A DNA stretch of 64,000 nt from Clostridium scatologenes (GTDB lineage: Bacteria > Bacillota > Clostridia > Clostridiales > Clostridiaceae), in contig NZ_CP009933.1 in NCBI RefSeq assembly GCF_000968375.1, forward strand, positions 3,472,001 to 3,536,000, given 5' to 3'. The first letter of the stretch is position 1. Each line of letters starts with the position of its first letter. The notes under the pieces were generated by a model. The model saw nothing but the letters and a program-made list of their open reading frames with translations, was not told where the DNA came from and did no database searches. The position numbers were made by a program, and so were the translations under genes. Shown one piece after another: positions 28,227 to 36,583 of this stretch.

Positions 28227-28429
28227 TTATCCTCCAGCCCCTTTTCAACTTCAAGCATTTTTCCTAAAGCTAAATTTTCATCTATAATTACCATTTTGCA
28301 TTCAGGACACTGCATAAGCTCTACTTCAAAATTTCCTCCAAGATAGCGAACTTTTACTTGTTTAAGTTCTAATTCCTTATTGCACTTATCACAAATCCAT
28401 GGAGTTTTTTCGTCTTTATTAATCTTCAT
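28223..28429 (-). CDS. Small double-CxxC redox protein (DVU_1557-type)
   Basis: A 68-residue protein with two CxxC knuckles (WICDKCNKE, residues about 11-19; MQCPECKMV, about 39-47). It would bind one Zn or Fe in a rubredoxin/zinc-ribbon-like site. It is encoded 2 bases after the large dicluster oxidoreductase and overlaps trsM. The family name comes from the same conserved neighbourhood in Desulfovibrio. Electron transfer between the flavoprotein and TrsM/TrsS is a plausible but untested role. Confidence 0.78.
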   Translation of the reverse strand: MKINKDEKTPWICDKCNKELELKQVKVRYLGGNFEVELMQCPECKMVIIDENLALGKMLEVEKGLEDK

Positions 28430-28431
28430 AA

Positions 28432-30705
28432 TTATTCCTCCACTACTTCCATTCTGTGACTATAAACACTTTTAACCAAAATTCCAGCTTCATTCTTTTC
28501 ATATTCTATCCAATAAGTCACATTAATAATTCTAAGTCTACATAAATAATGTGAATTTTGTGGATTAAAAAATCTTTCTTTATTTCTTTCAGCATTATCC
28601 ACTGCTTTTTCTACATCCTCAATCAAAATCAATCTATTTTCCATTTGATTTTGCACATCTTCAGGTATAGTCAATTTTAAATTATAGTCTTTTGCTAAAT
28701 CATTTACTTCTTCATTCCATATTTCTTTTAACAGCTTTCTTTTAACAAGCATTCTATTTTCATGTCTGCTCGAAAGAGTTGGCATTTTTCTTGAAGCAGC
28801 TTTTTCCAGATCATCACTATAAATTAAATCTAAAATATGAAAAGTTTTCTTACCTTCATCTATAAATAAATCCTTACACATAGAACAATAAACTAAGTAA
28901 TCTAAATCTCCCTCTTCTATTCTATCTTTAGCAAACTCTTTAGCATGTTCTTTATTAGCAAAGTATACAAGTCCTCCATAGCCACAGCATTTAGTCTTTT
29001 CCTTTGAAAATTTTAACTCTTCTACTTTGTGTCCTAAGGAATTTGCTATATTTCTTATGCTATCTTGAATTTTTTTATTATATCTAGCAGTACATGCATC
29101 GTGAACATTTAATACCAAATTTTCTTTTTCTTTATTATCAGTTGGAATTCCTTTTTCCTGCATAACTTCCCATAAAGAAATAAAACTTATATCCGGTATA
29201 TATTTTTCAAATATACTACAACAGCTGGAGCAAGCCAAAATAAAAGTTGGTTTTTCCATGCTGTTCCATTTTTCTCTTATGGCTTCTATATTTTTTTGCA
29301 TTAAATCCTGTCTTCCTGCCCAATCAGCCGGTGCACCGCAGCAGCCTAACATAATGCCAACGCCTTCTTCTAAATTGTTCATAAGATATTTATATATTTT
29401 ATCAATGTATTCTGGAGATGAAGCAGGAAGTTGACATCCTGGATAAAACATATATTTTACCTTTTCATAACCAGGCTGGCTTTTTACCATAGAAAAATAC
29501 TTGCTGTTACTAAACTCCATATCCTTTAATGCAAAATCATGAGCAGATACAGGCATTTTTTCCCTTTGCACCATACTTTCTCTAGTTTCTTGTATTATAT
29601 CTTTTACATTTAAGCTTGAAGGACAGGCTTCCTTACAAAGTCCACAAAGAGTACAGGAATTTATCATTTTGTTGGCATAGTGATCACCTAATATTATAGA
29701 TTCATTATGGTTTATCACCCTTATATAACTTTTAGGCTTAATATCATATTTTTGCAAATGAGTACAAACTTTTACACACTCTTTACATTGACATTTTATA
29801 CATCTGCCTGCTTCTTTAATGGCTTCCTGTTCGTTATATTCTAAAGAAGTTTTTTTAATTGCTTCTACACTTTCTATATCATCTAATTTAATTCTCAAGG
29901 ATGTTTCATAAGCACCTTCATTTTCCCTTGATACTGTAAGAGAAATTTTTTGTATATATCTATCCATAGATACTACAGCTCTTCTTGCAGAACTTATAGA
30001 AAATATAACTGAATCGTTTTTATTGGCAATTCTACCACCTGCAAATAGAGGAGTATCTTCTACTTGAAAAGTTTCCATATCTATGTTTAAAGCTTTTTCC
30101 CAAGAACCAGTTCCTATATAAACTGCATCATACATACTTAATATTTTCTCTATTTCTACTGGATCTACTGGATGATTTAAATTTATTTTTATATTTCCTT
30201 TATTTACTACCTTTAACTCTTCTTCTATAATCTCTTTTGAAAGTTGTTCTCCTTGAAAATCCCAAAGCCTTCCGCCTATTTTATCACTTTTTTCATATAC
30301 AGTAACTTCATAACCTTTTCTATCTAAATCAAAAGCAGCTGTAATACCACTTATACCTGCACCCACTACTGCAACCTTTTTCCCATTCTTAGGAATTGGA
30401 ATAACTCTCTTATTAGAAGAAAAGCCTAGTTTCACTACGGCTTTTTCAAGTTCATGTATATTTATAGATCCACCTAATTTGCTTCTTACACAAGCATTTT
30501 CACAAGGATGATCACATATATTACCTATTATTCTTATAAAAGGAACCTTTTTTGCCATAATCTTATAAGCTTTTTTAAAATCTGATTTTTCTATTTCCTC
30601 TATAAAGTTTTTTACATCCATGTGCAGGGGGCAAGCTGCTACACAAGCTGAAGGTCTATCTTCAATACATAAGTCCTGCTTGCTCAATAATTTATTTAAA
30701 TCCAT
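28432..30705 (-). CDS. Pyridine nucleotide-disulfide oxidoreductase / dicluster-binding protein
   Basis: 757 residues in three parts. The N-terminal Cys-rich region (SACVAACPLHMDVKNF, then CDHPCENACVR) and FAD-binding AVVGAGISGITAAFDLD (about 112-128) resemble the GltD/NfnB-type adaptor. The middle has CIKCQCKECVKVC and CTLCGLCKEACPSS (about 360-373) for two [4Fe-4S] clusters. The C-terminal half carries two CCG elements (LGCCGAPADW; KCCGYGGLVYF) as in heterodisulfide reductase HdrB/GlpC. It likely accepts electrons from the Mop-type enzyme, which lacks its own FAD subunit, and passes them to NAD(P) or a thiol/disulfide pair. ATG 30705 follows GGAGGGG. Confidence 0.85.
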   Translation of the reverse strand: MDLNKLLSKQDLCIEDRPSACVAACPLHMDVKNFIEEIEKSDFKKAYKIMAKKVPFIRIIGNICDHPCENACVRSKLGGSINIHELEKAVVKLGFSSNKRVIPIPKNGKKVAVVGAGISGITAAFDLDRKGYEVTVYEKSDKIGGRLWDFQGEQLSKEIIEEELKVVNKGNIKINLNHPVDPVEIEKILSMYDAVYIGTGSWEKALNIDMETFQVEDTPLFAGGRIANKNDSVIFSISSARRAVVSMDRYIQKISLTVSRENEGAYETSLRIKLDDIESVEAIKKTSLEYNEQEAIKEAGRCIKCQCKECVKVCTHLQKYDIKPKSYIRVINHNESIILGDHYANKMINSCTLCGLCKEACPSSLNVKDIIQETRESMVQREKMPVSAHDFALKDMEFSNSKYFSMVKSQPGYEKVKYMFYPGCQLPASSPEYIDKIYKYLMNNLEEGVGIMLGCCGAPADWAGRQDLMQKNIEAIREKWNSMEKPTFILACSSCCSIFEKYIPDISFISLWEVMQEKGIPTDNKEKENLVLNVHDACTARYNKKIQDSIRNIANSLGHKVEELKFSKEKTKCCGYGGLVYFANKEHAKEFAKDRIEEGDLDYLVYCSMCKDLFIDEGKKTFHILDLIYSDDLEKAASRKMPTLSSRHENRMLVKRKLLKEIWNEEVNDLAKDYNLKLTIPEDVQNQMENRLILIEDVEKAVDNAERNKERFFNPQNSHYLCRLRIINVTYWIEYEKNEAGILVKSVYSHRMEVVEE

Positions 30706-30731
30706 AAAATTCTTTCCCCTCCTTTAAATGA

Positions 30732-30801
30732 AAAGGAATCAGAAACTTTAAAGAGGTACGTGGCACTTAAAACATAGGATCTAATCGTTTCTGATTCCTT
30801 T
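30732..30801. other. Long perfect hairpin between the mop-type gene and its downstream partner
   Basis: AAAGGAATCAGAAAC (30732-30746) pairs perfectly with GTTTCTGATTCCTTT (30787-30801) around a 40-base loop. On minus it is followed by TTCATTT, not a strong U-tract. It sits in the 122-base gap between the oxidoreductase and the dicluster gene. A processing or attenuation element that lets the first gene be expressed more strongly is a reasonable guess. Confidence 0.55.
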
Positions 30802-30827
30802 AGGGAGTCAATTTTAATTATATTTTA

Positions 30828-33557
30828 CTATTTTTTTAATTCTTCAAGTGCTGCTAAAACTTTTTCTGGACGTGCAGGTAATTTTGTTATTTGCGCTCCA
30901 GTAGCATCATAAATTGCATTCATTATAGAAGCATGAGGCGCTGATAATGGCATTTCACCACTACCTGAAGCACCATATGGGCCAAGTGGTCTTGGAGTTT
31001 CTTGGTAAATTATTTCTATATGATCAGGTACATCTTTTACTTGTGGTATTCCACAACCTGTAAGTGTAGTATGTTTCTTTAAGTCTTCAAAATCTTCACT
31101 TAAAGCAAGACCTATACCTTGAGCTAATCCACCATACATTTGACCATCAACTACTAATTTATTTACTATTGTTCCTACATCAGCTGCTAAAGTAAGTTTT
31201 TCTACTTTAACTTTTCCTGTAGTAGTATCAACTTCTACTTCTGACAATAGAACACCATACATATAAGTTGGGAATGGATTTCCTTGACCAGTTGCTGGAT
31301 CTGGAGCTGTACAAGGTGCTGTCCATTTTCCATCATATTTTAACTCTTTACCTGCAGCTACCATTTCATCATAAGTCATGTAAGTACCATCAGATTTTTT
31401 CATAGCTGCTAATAAATTTTCACAGGCAACTCTAGTAGCATTTCCTGTTAAAACGTTAGAACGGCTTCCACCTGAAGGGCCACTATCTGGAGTAAATTCC
31501 ATATCATTCATAAGTAATTTAATTTGTTCTGGAGCTATTCCTATTGGTCTTAAAGTTTCATGAGCTAAAGTTAAAGTTCCCATATCAGCTCCTTGTCCAT
31601 GATCCTGCCAAGAGTTTCCTATAGTAACTCCTTCTTTAGTTAACTCTGCCCATGCATTTGAAGTATCTGGACCATCAAGACCGCAGCCATAAATCAATAA
31701 AGAAGTTCCTACTCCATATTTCATATTTCCGCCCTTAGCATTTTTTTCTGCAGCTTTTTCTTTAGCAGTTTTATAATGAGGTCTTATTTTTTCAATCAAA
31801 CCTGGAAGTGCAATTACATCTGGATCACAACCAGTAGGAGTCTTATCTCCTTCTCTATAAACATTCTTATATCTTAATTCAAGAGGATCTACTCCCATTT
31901 TTTTAGCTAATTTATCTACTAAAACTTCTGAAGCAAATAAACTTTGTGGTGAACCGTATCCTCTAAATGCTGAACCCCAAGCATGGTTTGTAGCAACAGT
32001 TCTTCCTTCTCCTCTTATATTTTCAATATTATATCCTGCACCCATGAATTGTGAACCTCTAGTAGTTACAAGGTCACCAAATTCACAATATGGGCCGTGG
32101 TCACAAGACCAATCAGTTTCTAATGCTTTAAATTTACCATCTTTATCAGCACCTAATTTAAGATGCATAAAGAAAGGTGATCTCTTTCCAGTATAAGTAA
32201 TTTGTTGGTACATGTTAAATTCTAAGTATACAACTCTCTTTGTTAATAATGCAGCTACTCCTAGAAGTCCTTCCATAGTTGGACTAAACTTGTATCCAAA
32301 AGTACCTCCAGTAGGATTTTGAACTATCTTTAAGTCATCGAGTGGAACACCTATACCATCTGCTACCATTGCAGCGTGGATGTGTAATCCTATACTCTTT
32401 GAATGTACAATTAACTTTCCATTTTCATTAATATACGCAAATCCAACGTCTGGTTCTAATGGAAGATGTGGTTGTCTTCCTACATATGAATCATCTTCAA
32501 CTACATATTCTAGTGAATCCATTAAAGGCTCTGTATCTTCGCCTTTTATAGTCCCACATTCAAAATAAATATTTGGTGTTCCAGGGTGAATTTCCATTGC
32601 ATCTTCAGCCATAGCTGCTGGTGCACTCATATATGCTGGAAGTTCTTCTATTTCAACCTTTACTTTTGCTGCAGCTGCTTCTGCTTGACATGGTGTATCT
32701 GCAAGTACCATAGCTATTGCATCACCAAATTGGAAAACCTTTTTATCACATAATATAGGTCTTTCCAATCCATCACCTTTATTTGTAGGGAAAGCCAATC
32801 CGTTTATTCTATTTGTACCAGGTACATCTTTATATGTTAAAACTCTGAAAACTCCAGGCATTTTTTCCGCTTCTGAAGTATCTATAGACAATATATTTGC
32901 ATGAGATACTGTAGCTTGCACTAGTTTAATGTGTAATGTATCTTCTGGAAGCTTTAATCCTAAATCTGCTCCAAAATCCCAAGTACCTGTTACTTTTGCA
33001 AGAGCAGAAGGACGTATAGCATCTGAACCTAATAAGCTTTCTCCCTTTGGAAGCTTATACCATAGTTCTTCTTTTGTCACTTCTCCGCGCATTAATCTTG
33101 CTGCTTCCATAACTGCATCAACTAATGGTACATATCCTGTACATCTACATACATTTCTATTTTTTTGGAACCAAGCTCTAACATCTTCTCTTGTTGGATT
33201 GCTGTTGTGTTCAAGTAATACTTTAGCTGAAACTATAAATCCTGGAGTACAGTAACCACACTGAGCTGCACCATGTATCATCCAAGCTAATTGCAATGGA
33301 TGAAGATGATTGTGATCTCCAACTCCTTCTATTGTTGTAATTTCTGCTTCATCACGAACTCTTTTAATTTTAGTTATACAAGACCTTACAACTTTACCAT
33401 CTAAAATTACGGAACAGGCACCACATTCTCCTTTTCTACATCCAACTTTAGTTCCAGTAAGAAATGTTTGTTTTCTTAAAACATCTGCCAAAGATGTCTC
33501 TGGATCTGCTATAATAGTTCTTTTAACACCATTAACAATCAAATACTTTTTTAACAT
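30828..33557 (-). CDS. Mop-type molybdenum aldehyde oxidoreductase (xanthine oxidase family)
   Basis: A 909-residue single-chain enzyme, almost the same length as Desulfovibrio Mop. The N-terminal [2Fe-2S] ferredoxin domain has GCRKGECGACSVILDG (about residues 38-53). The second [2Fe-2S] helical domain has GYCTPGFIVSAK and NRNVCRCTGYVPLV. The large molybdopterin domain has a C-terminal GSGEMPLSAPHASI containing the likely catalytic Glu. There is no FAD domain, so electrons must leave through another protein, probably the adjacent dicluster protein. It oxidises an aldehyde or hydroxylates a heterocycle; the substrate is unknown. It is the first gene of the cluster behind a sigma-54 promoter. 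Confidence 0.92.
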   Translation of the reverse strand: MLKKYLIVNGVKRTIIADPETSLADVLRKQTFLTGTKVGCRKGECGACSVILDGKVVRSCITKIKRVRDEAEITTIEGVGDHNHLHPLQLAWMIHGAAQCGYCTPGFIVSAKVLLEHNSNPTREDVRAWFQKNRNVCRCTGYVPLVDAVMEAARLMRGEVTKEELWYKLPKGESLLGSDAIRPSALAKVTGTWDFGADLGLKLPEDTLHIKLVQATVSHANILSIDTSEAEKMPGVFRVLTYKDVPGTNRINGLAFPTNKGDGLERPILCDKKVFQFGDAIAMVLADTPCQAEAAAAKVKVEIEELPAYMSAPAAMAEDAMEIHPGTPNIYFECGTIKGEDTEPLMDSLEYVVEDDSYVGRQPHLPLEPDVGFAYINENGKLIVHSKSIGLHIHAAMVADGIGVPLDDLKIVQNPTGGTFGYKFSPTMEGLLGVAALLTKRVVYLEFNMYQQITYTGKRSPFFMHLKLGADKDGKFKALETDWSCDHGPYCEFGDLVTTRGSQFMGAGYNIENIRGEGRTVATNHAWGSAFRGYGSPQSLFASEVLVDKLAKKMGVDPLELRYKNVYREGDKTPTGCDPDVIALPGLIEKIRPHYKTAKEKAAEKNAKGGNMKYGVGTSLLIYGCGLDGPDTSNAWAELTKEGVTIGNSWQDHGQGADMGTLTLAHETLRPIGIAPEQIKLLMNDMEFTPDSGPSGGSRSNVLTGNATRVACENLLAAMKKSDGTYMTYDEMVAAGKELKYDGKWTAPCTAPDPATGQGNPFPTYMYGVLLSEVEVDTTTGKVKVEKLTLAADVGTIVNKLVVDGQMYGGLAQGIGLALSEDFEDLKKHTTLTGCGIPQVKDVPDHIEIIYQETPRPLGPYGASGSGEMPLSAPHASIMNAIYDATGAQITKLPARPEKVLAALEELKK

Positions 33558-33620
33558 ACTGTACCTCCCTAATCTTTGTTTAACAATAAAAAAAATTTTA
33601 CTTACTTGTTAACTATTATT

Positions 33621-33636
33621 AGCAATATCCATGCCA
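33621..33636 (-). promoter_or_regulatory. Sigma-54 (-24/-12) promoter of the Trs-Mop cluster
   Basis: On minus, TGGCATGGATATTGCT fits TGGCAc-N5-TTGCw with the GG and GC doublets correctly spaced. It lies 64-79 bases upstream of the mop-type ATG. A cluster-encoded sigma-54 activator (19735-21609) supports use of the site. Confidence 0.85.
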
Positions 33637-33686
33637 CAAATTCAATTTATTTAATTTACTGAGTTTTCAATTAATTTCTTTTTTTT

Positions 33687-33756
33687 TGCTCATTTTTTGC
33701 ACAAAATCCTTTAAAAAATATTGTTCATTTTTTGAACACAGTTCGTTTTTTGATCA
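33687..33756 (-). promoter_or_regulatory. Three 17-bp palindromic upstream activator sites
   Basis: TGCTCATTTTTTGCACA (33687-33703), TGTTCATTTTTTGAACA (33722-33738) and AGTTCGTTTTTTGATCA (33740-33756) are variants of TGnTCA-T5-TGnaCA, read on plus. They start about 50 bases upstream of the -24 element. Such repeated palindromes are typical binding sites for a Fis-HTH enhancer-binding protein. Confidence 0.75.
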
Positions 33757-33892
33757 CTTTTTAACCATTATTAACCATATTTATTATTATCAAAAATAAT
33801 TTGAGAAATTTATTTTTCTTATTTTTAAAATCATATCATAAAATTTTAAAAAAATTAACAGCAAAAGTTGATTTTTACTAACCAAAAATCTT

Positions 33893-33908
33893 CCTTCACT
33901 GTCCTCTA
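33893..33908. repeat. Possible repeat C fragment
   Basis: CCTTCACTGTCCTCT resembles the inner part of the right end of the MITE-like element (CCTTCATTGTCCTCT at 49115-49129), with one mismatch in 15. It lies just downstream of the glucokinase-like gene, within an A+T-rich spacer. The match is short and may be chance. Confidence 0.3.
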
Positions 33909-33951
33909 AAAATGCTTTAGATAAATTTTTTAATTCAACAAACTCTTTTAA

Positions 33952-34902
33952 CTATCTATTTTCCATTATAGCAAGAGCAACGGCTCCTATAACTCCCGCA
34001 TCAGTTCCCAAAGCTGCTGGTACTATTTTAGTACTTTCACTCATAGCTTTAAAGCACCTCTTATCAACTACTTCTTTTACCTTCTGAAATACTATATTTC
34101 CTCCTTTTGAAACCCCTCCTCCAATTATCACCATTTCCGGATCAAAGGAAGCAATTATATTAGCTACACATATTCCCAAATAATTTAATGCTTTATCAAG
34201 TACCTTTTGTGCTACAGCATCTCCTTTTTCAGCTTCTTTGAATACCTCATAAGCTGTAATCTTTTCATAAGAGGAAAGTGACGTCTTTTCCCCTCTTTCT
34301 ACTGCTTCTTTTGCGGATCTCCCTATAGCGGTACCTGATGCCAAAGCCTCTGCACAACCATAATTACCACAATTACATTTTGGTCCATCCTTTTCTATAG
34401 TTGTATGCCCTATTTCTAATGCATTACAAGTATTTCCCCTGTAAATCTTTCCATTTAATATAGCACCTCCACCTATTCCAGTAGAAACTGTTATAAATAC
34501 CATATTATTTGTTCCTTGACCAGCACCAAAAACATACTCCCCTATAGCTGCTGCATTAGCATCATTATCTAAATAGACTGGTATATTAAACTTATTTTTT
34601 AAAGGCTCAACTATATTAAAATTTTTAAAAGGAAGATTAGGAGTTGTTAAAATTATACCTTTTTTAGCATCTAAAGGCCCTGGAGATCCTATCCCTACAG
34701 CCAATATTTGATTTTTATCTATCTTGGATTCTTCTATTACTTTTTCTATAACTATTGTTATTCTATCTAGTACAACTTTTTCTCCTTCATTTGAATTTGT
34801 AGGAATAATATACTTCGAAACAATATCTCCCTTAAGATCAGCAATAGCTCCAGATATTTTTGTACCTCCCAAATCAATTCCTATTACATACTTATTTTTC
34901 AA
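33952..34902 (-). CDS. glcK: ROK family sugar kinase, probable glucokinase
   Basis: A 316-residue ROK kinase. The ATP phosphate loop is IGIDLGGTKISGAI (residues 6-19). LDNDANAAAIGEY (about 110-122) holds the catalytic Asp region, and STGIGGGAILNGKIYRG follows. The ROK zinc motif CNCGNYGCAE (about 178-187) follows EIGHTT with the conserved His. No N-terminal HTH is present, so it is an enzyme rather than a NagC/XylR repressor. Glucose is the commonest substrate, though other hexoses are possible. It starts at TTG 34902, 6-7 bases after GGGGGG. It stands alone, downstream of a lone receiver gene with its own terminator. Confidence 0.85.
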   Translation of the reverse strand: MKNKYVIGIDLGGTKISGAIADLKGDIVSKYIIPTNSNEGEKVVLDRITIVIEKVIEESKIDKNQILAVGIGSPGPLDAKKGIILTTPNLPFKNFNIVEPLKNKFNIPVYLDNDANAAAIGEYVFGAGQGTNNMVFITVSTGIGGGAILNGKIYRGNTCNALEIGHTTIEKDGPKCNCGNYGCAEALASGTAIGRSAKEAVERGEKTSLSSYEKITAYEVFKEAEKGDAVAQKVLDKALNYLGICVANIIASFDPEMVIIGGGVSKGGNIVFQKVKEVVDKRCFKAMSESTKIVPAALGTDAGVIGAVALAIMENR

Positions 34903-34956
34903 TAATGTCCCCCCCTGTAATTATATGTGATATATTAACACACATTCAGTTTTCTA

Positions 34957-34993
34957 TATAAAAAGGTCGGAACATCATTCCAACCTTTTTATA
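34957..34993 (-). terminator. Terminator of the receiver-domain gene
   Basis: AAAAAGGTCGGA pairs with TCCAACCTTTTT (one mismatch) around ACATCAT and is flanked by T-runs on both strands. It separates the receiver gene from the ROK kinase gene. Confidence 0.85.
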
Positions 34994-35025
34994 TAGTATA
35001 ATCTCCATATTAATTTATGTATCAT

Positions 35026-35409
35026 TTATTCTGAAAACACCTTATTTACTAATTTAACTAACTCATCCTTTATTAAATCCTTTTTAATAAAATAGGTAGC
35101 ACCAAGTGTTTCACAAATGCCCATCTCATTAGCAAAATTCTTTTCACCGCCATCTGAAAGGACAATTATTTTTGCATCATGATATTCATTTTTTAATTCT
35201 ATCACAAGTTCAAGTCCACTTTTTTTCGGCATATATATATCAGTAATTATTAAATCAATATTACCTGATTTCTTATAAACCTCAATTCCTTCTTCACCAT
35301 CAGCAGCTTCACATACTTTATAATTTGCTTCTTCTAAGATAAGCCTTATAAAGTTTCTAATAGTTGCAGAATCATCAACTATTAATATATTTTTTTTCCC
35401 CTTATCCAT
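35026..35409 (-). CDS. Stand-alone response regulator receiver (CheY-like)
   Basis: A 127-residue single receiver domain. The acidic pair is in ILIVDDSATIRN (residues 9-20), the phosphoacceptor Asp is in DLIITDIYMPKKSG (about 53-66), and Thr/Ser and Lys switch residues lie in IVLSDGG and YFIKKD. There is no output domain. The sequence style is CheY-like, but no chemotaxis operon or kinase is adjacent, so its partner is elsewhere. ATG 35409 follows GGGGAGGTTAAATT. A terminator follows. Confidence 0.88.
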   Translation of the reverse strand: MDKGKKNILIVDDSATIRNFIRLILEEANYKVCEAADGEEGIEVYKKSGNIDLIITDIYMPKKSGLELVIELKNEYHDAKIIVLSDGGEKNFANEMGICETLGATYFIKKDLIKDELVKLVNKVFSE

Positions 35410-35467
35410 TAATTTAACCTCCCCTTTTTACCTTATAACATAAACATAAATTATTAATTCTAAATTA

Positions 35468-35557
35468 ACTGATTCTTGGACTCAGTTGGAGTTTTCCTAT
35501 GAAAAATAGTTCTCTAATTCTGAGTCTTAGAATAACTTATCTAGGCGCGTAACAGTG
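35468..35557 (+). repeat. Dispersed repeat A, copy 2
   Basis: ACTGATTCTTGGACTCAGTT, GGAGTTTTCCTATGAA and TTCTGAGTCTTAGAA then AACTTAT align along about 90 bases with copy 3 at 52658-52755, including the inverted repeat GACTCAG/CTGAGTC. It is flanked by non-coding sequence. Confidence 0.6.
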
Positions 35558-36075
35558 CTTATCCCTCAAGTTAAGTAGAGAGCCAAAATCTATAATTTTG
35601 TGCAAATCACTTACTCCTTTGAAAATAATAGAAAAAGTTTCATACAAAGAAAGTAGGGATATTAGCAATAGTAGCAATAAGATAAAAATATTTAGTTTAA
35701 AAACATAATATATTATGTAATTTAAGGTCATTATATATATTTAACATCTCTAATTATATCAAAAATAATTCACAATAATTTTTAATTTTTATTTAAATTT
35801 AATATGCTCATAAAAACAAATATATAGTAAATTTAAATGTGGATTAAAATCTACATTTAATCCAAATAAATCCATAGAATTTTTTACCATATAATAAATT
35901 TATCCGCACTTTTTTCATTAGCACGGATTTTTTTTTATAATATCATAATAACACTCCTAATTGTAAATTTCAATATTTTTATACATATTCAGCCAAGGAG
36001 TTGTTAAAGCTTTTGCCTTATTATTAATAAATAAGAAATTTATAAAAAACAACTAGCAAAATATACTTTGCAATT

Positions 36076-36147
36076 GTATAAATGACTGCATAATCATCTA
36101 TATTTTCATAGACAAACTTCTCAATAAATAATTATGCAATCATTTAC
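36076..36147 (-). other. Imperfect palindrome after ykuS
   Basis: GTATAAATGACTGCATAAT (36076-36094) pairs with ATTATGCAATCATTTAC (36131-36147) around a 36-base loop. There is no U-tract, so it is not a classical terminator; it may stabilise the 3' end. Confidence 0.4.
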
Positions 36148-36152
36148 ATTAA

Positions 36153-36416
36153 CTATGATCTTGTGATTTTTTGCTCAATCATATTCTCTACTTCTTCTTG
36201 TGTCAAACCACTAGCATTAATAACTGGAACTTTTGTGGAAGTATCACTAATACCCATCATATCTGTATTATAATCAGCTGTGACAATTGCATCCAAGTTT
36301 TCATATTTTGAAGTATTATTTTCAAAATTTCCACTTAAAGTTTCTACTGAATATCCTTTTGAACTCAAATAATCTGCAATCATAGACAATCCTTGTTCTA
36401 TACCAATCCTTTTCAT
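36153..36416 (-). CDS. YkuS/UPF0180 family protein
   Basis: An 87-residue protein matching the small UPF0180 (YkuS) family: the start KRIGIEQGLSMIADYLSSKGY, an internal DAIVTADYNTDMMGI, and VINASGLTQEEVENMIEQKI at the end. The family is widespread in Firmicutes and has no assigned function. It is soluble, without signal peptide or metal motif. ATG 36416 follows GAGGTGATAACAT. It is isolated, upstream of an imperfect palindrome and downstream of the PTS operon terminator. Confidence 0.85.
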   Translation of the reverse strand: MKRIGIEQGLSMIADYLSSKGYSVETLSGNFENNTSKYENLDAIVTADYNTDMMGISDTSTKVPVINASGLTQEEVENMIEQKITRS

Positions 36417-36532
36417 ATGTTATCACCTCAGCTCTATTTTCTCCATTCATAGTTACTGATATACATACTTATTTTGTAATTCATTAATTATGTTAATCAA
36501 ACTTCTAGCATATAAAATTTTCACTTGATATA

Positions 36533-36563
36533 AAAATAAAACTGTTGCTTTTAATACAACAGT
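36533..36563 (-). terminator. Terminator of the sugar PTS operon
   Basis: On minus, ACTGTTG pairs with CAACAGT and is followed by TTTATTTTTAT. It lies about 20 bases after the EIIA stop. Confidence 0.85.
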
Positions 36564-36583
36564 CTTATTTTTAATTTAACCTA

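Larger units (their letters stand above)
35410..36152. other. 743-base intergenic region with repeat and hairpins, no gene
   Basis: It holds repeat A copy 2 (35468-35557), an inverted repeat around 35840 (AAATGT/ACATTT with GGATTAA/TTTAATCC) and an imperfect palindrome at 36076-36147 directly after the ykuS stop. A short hydrophobic minus-strand frame at 35537-35731 lacks a ribosome site and runs into the repeat, so it is not called. Confidence 0.55.

Noticed and set aside
33687..33756. CRISPR-like repeats
   Set aside because: Three similar 17-mers with unequal 18- and 1-base gaps and no repeat-spacer periodicity; they fit activator sites instead.
35537..35731. 64-codon hydrophobic minus-strand frame
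   Set aside because: It has no ribosome site before the ATG, is low in complexity (runs of Leu/Ile from A+T-rich DNA), and its 3' end runs through dispersed repeat A.
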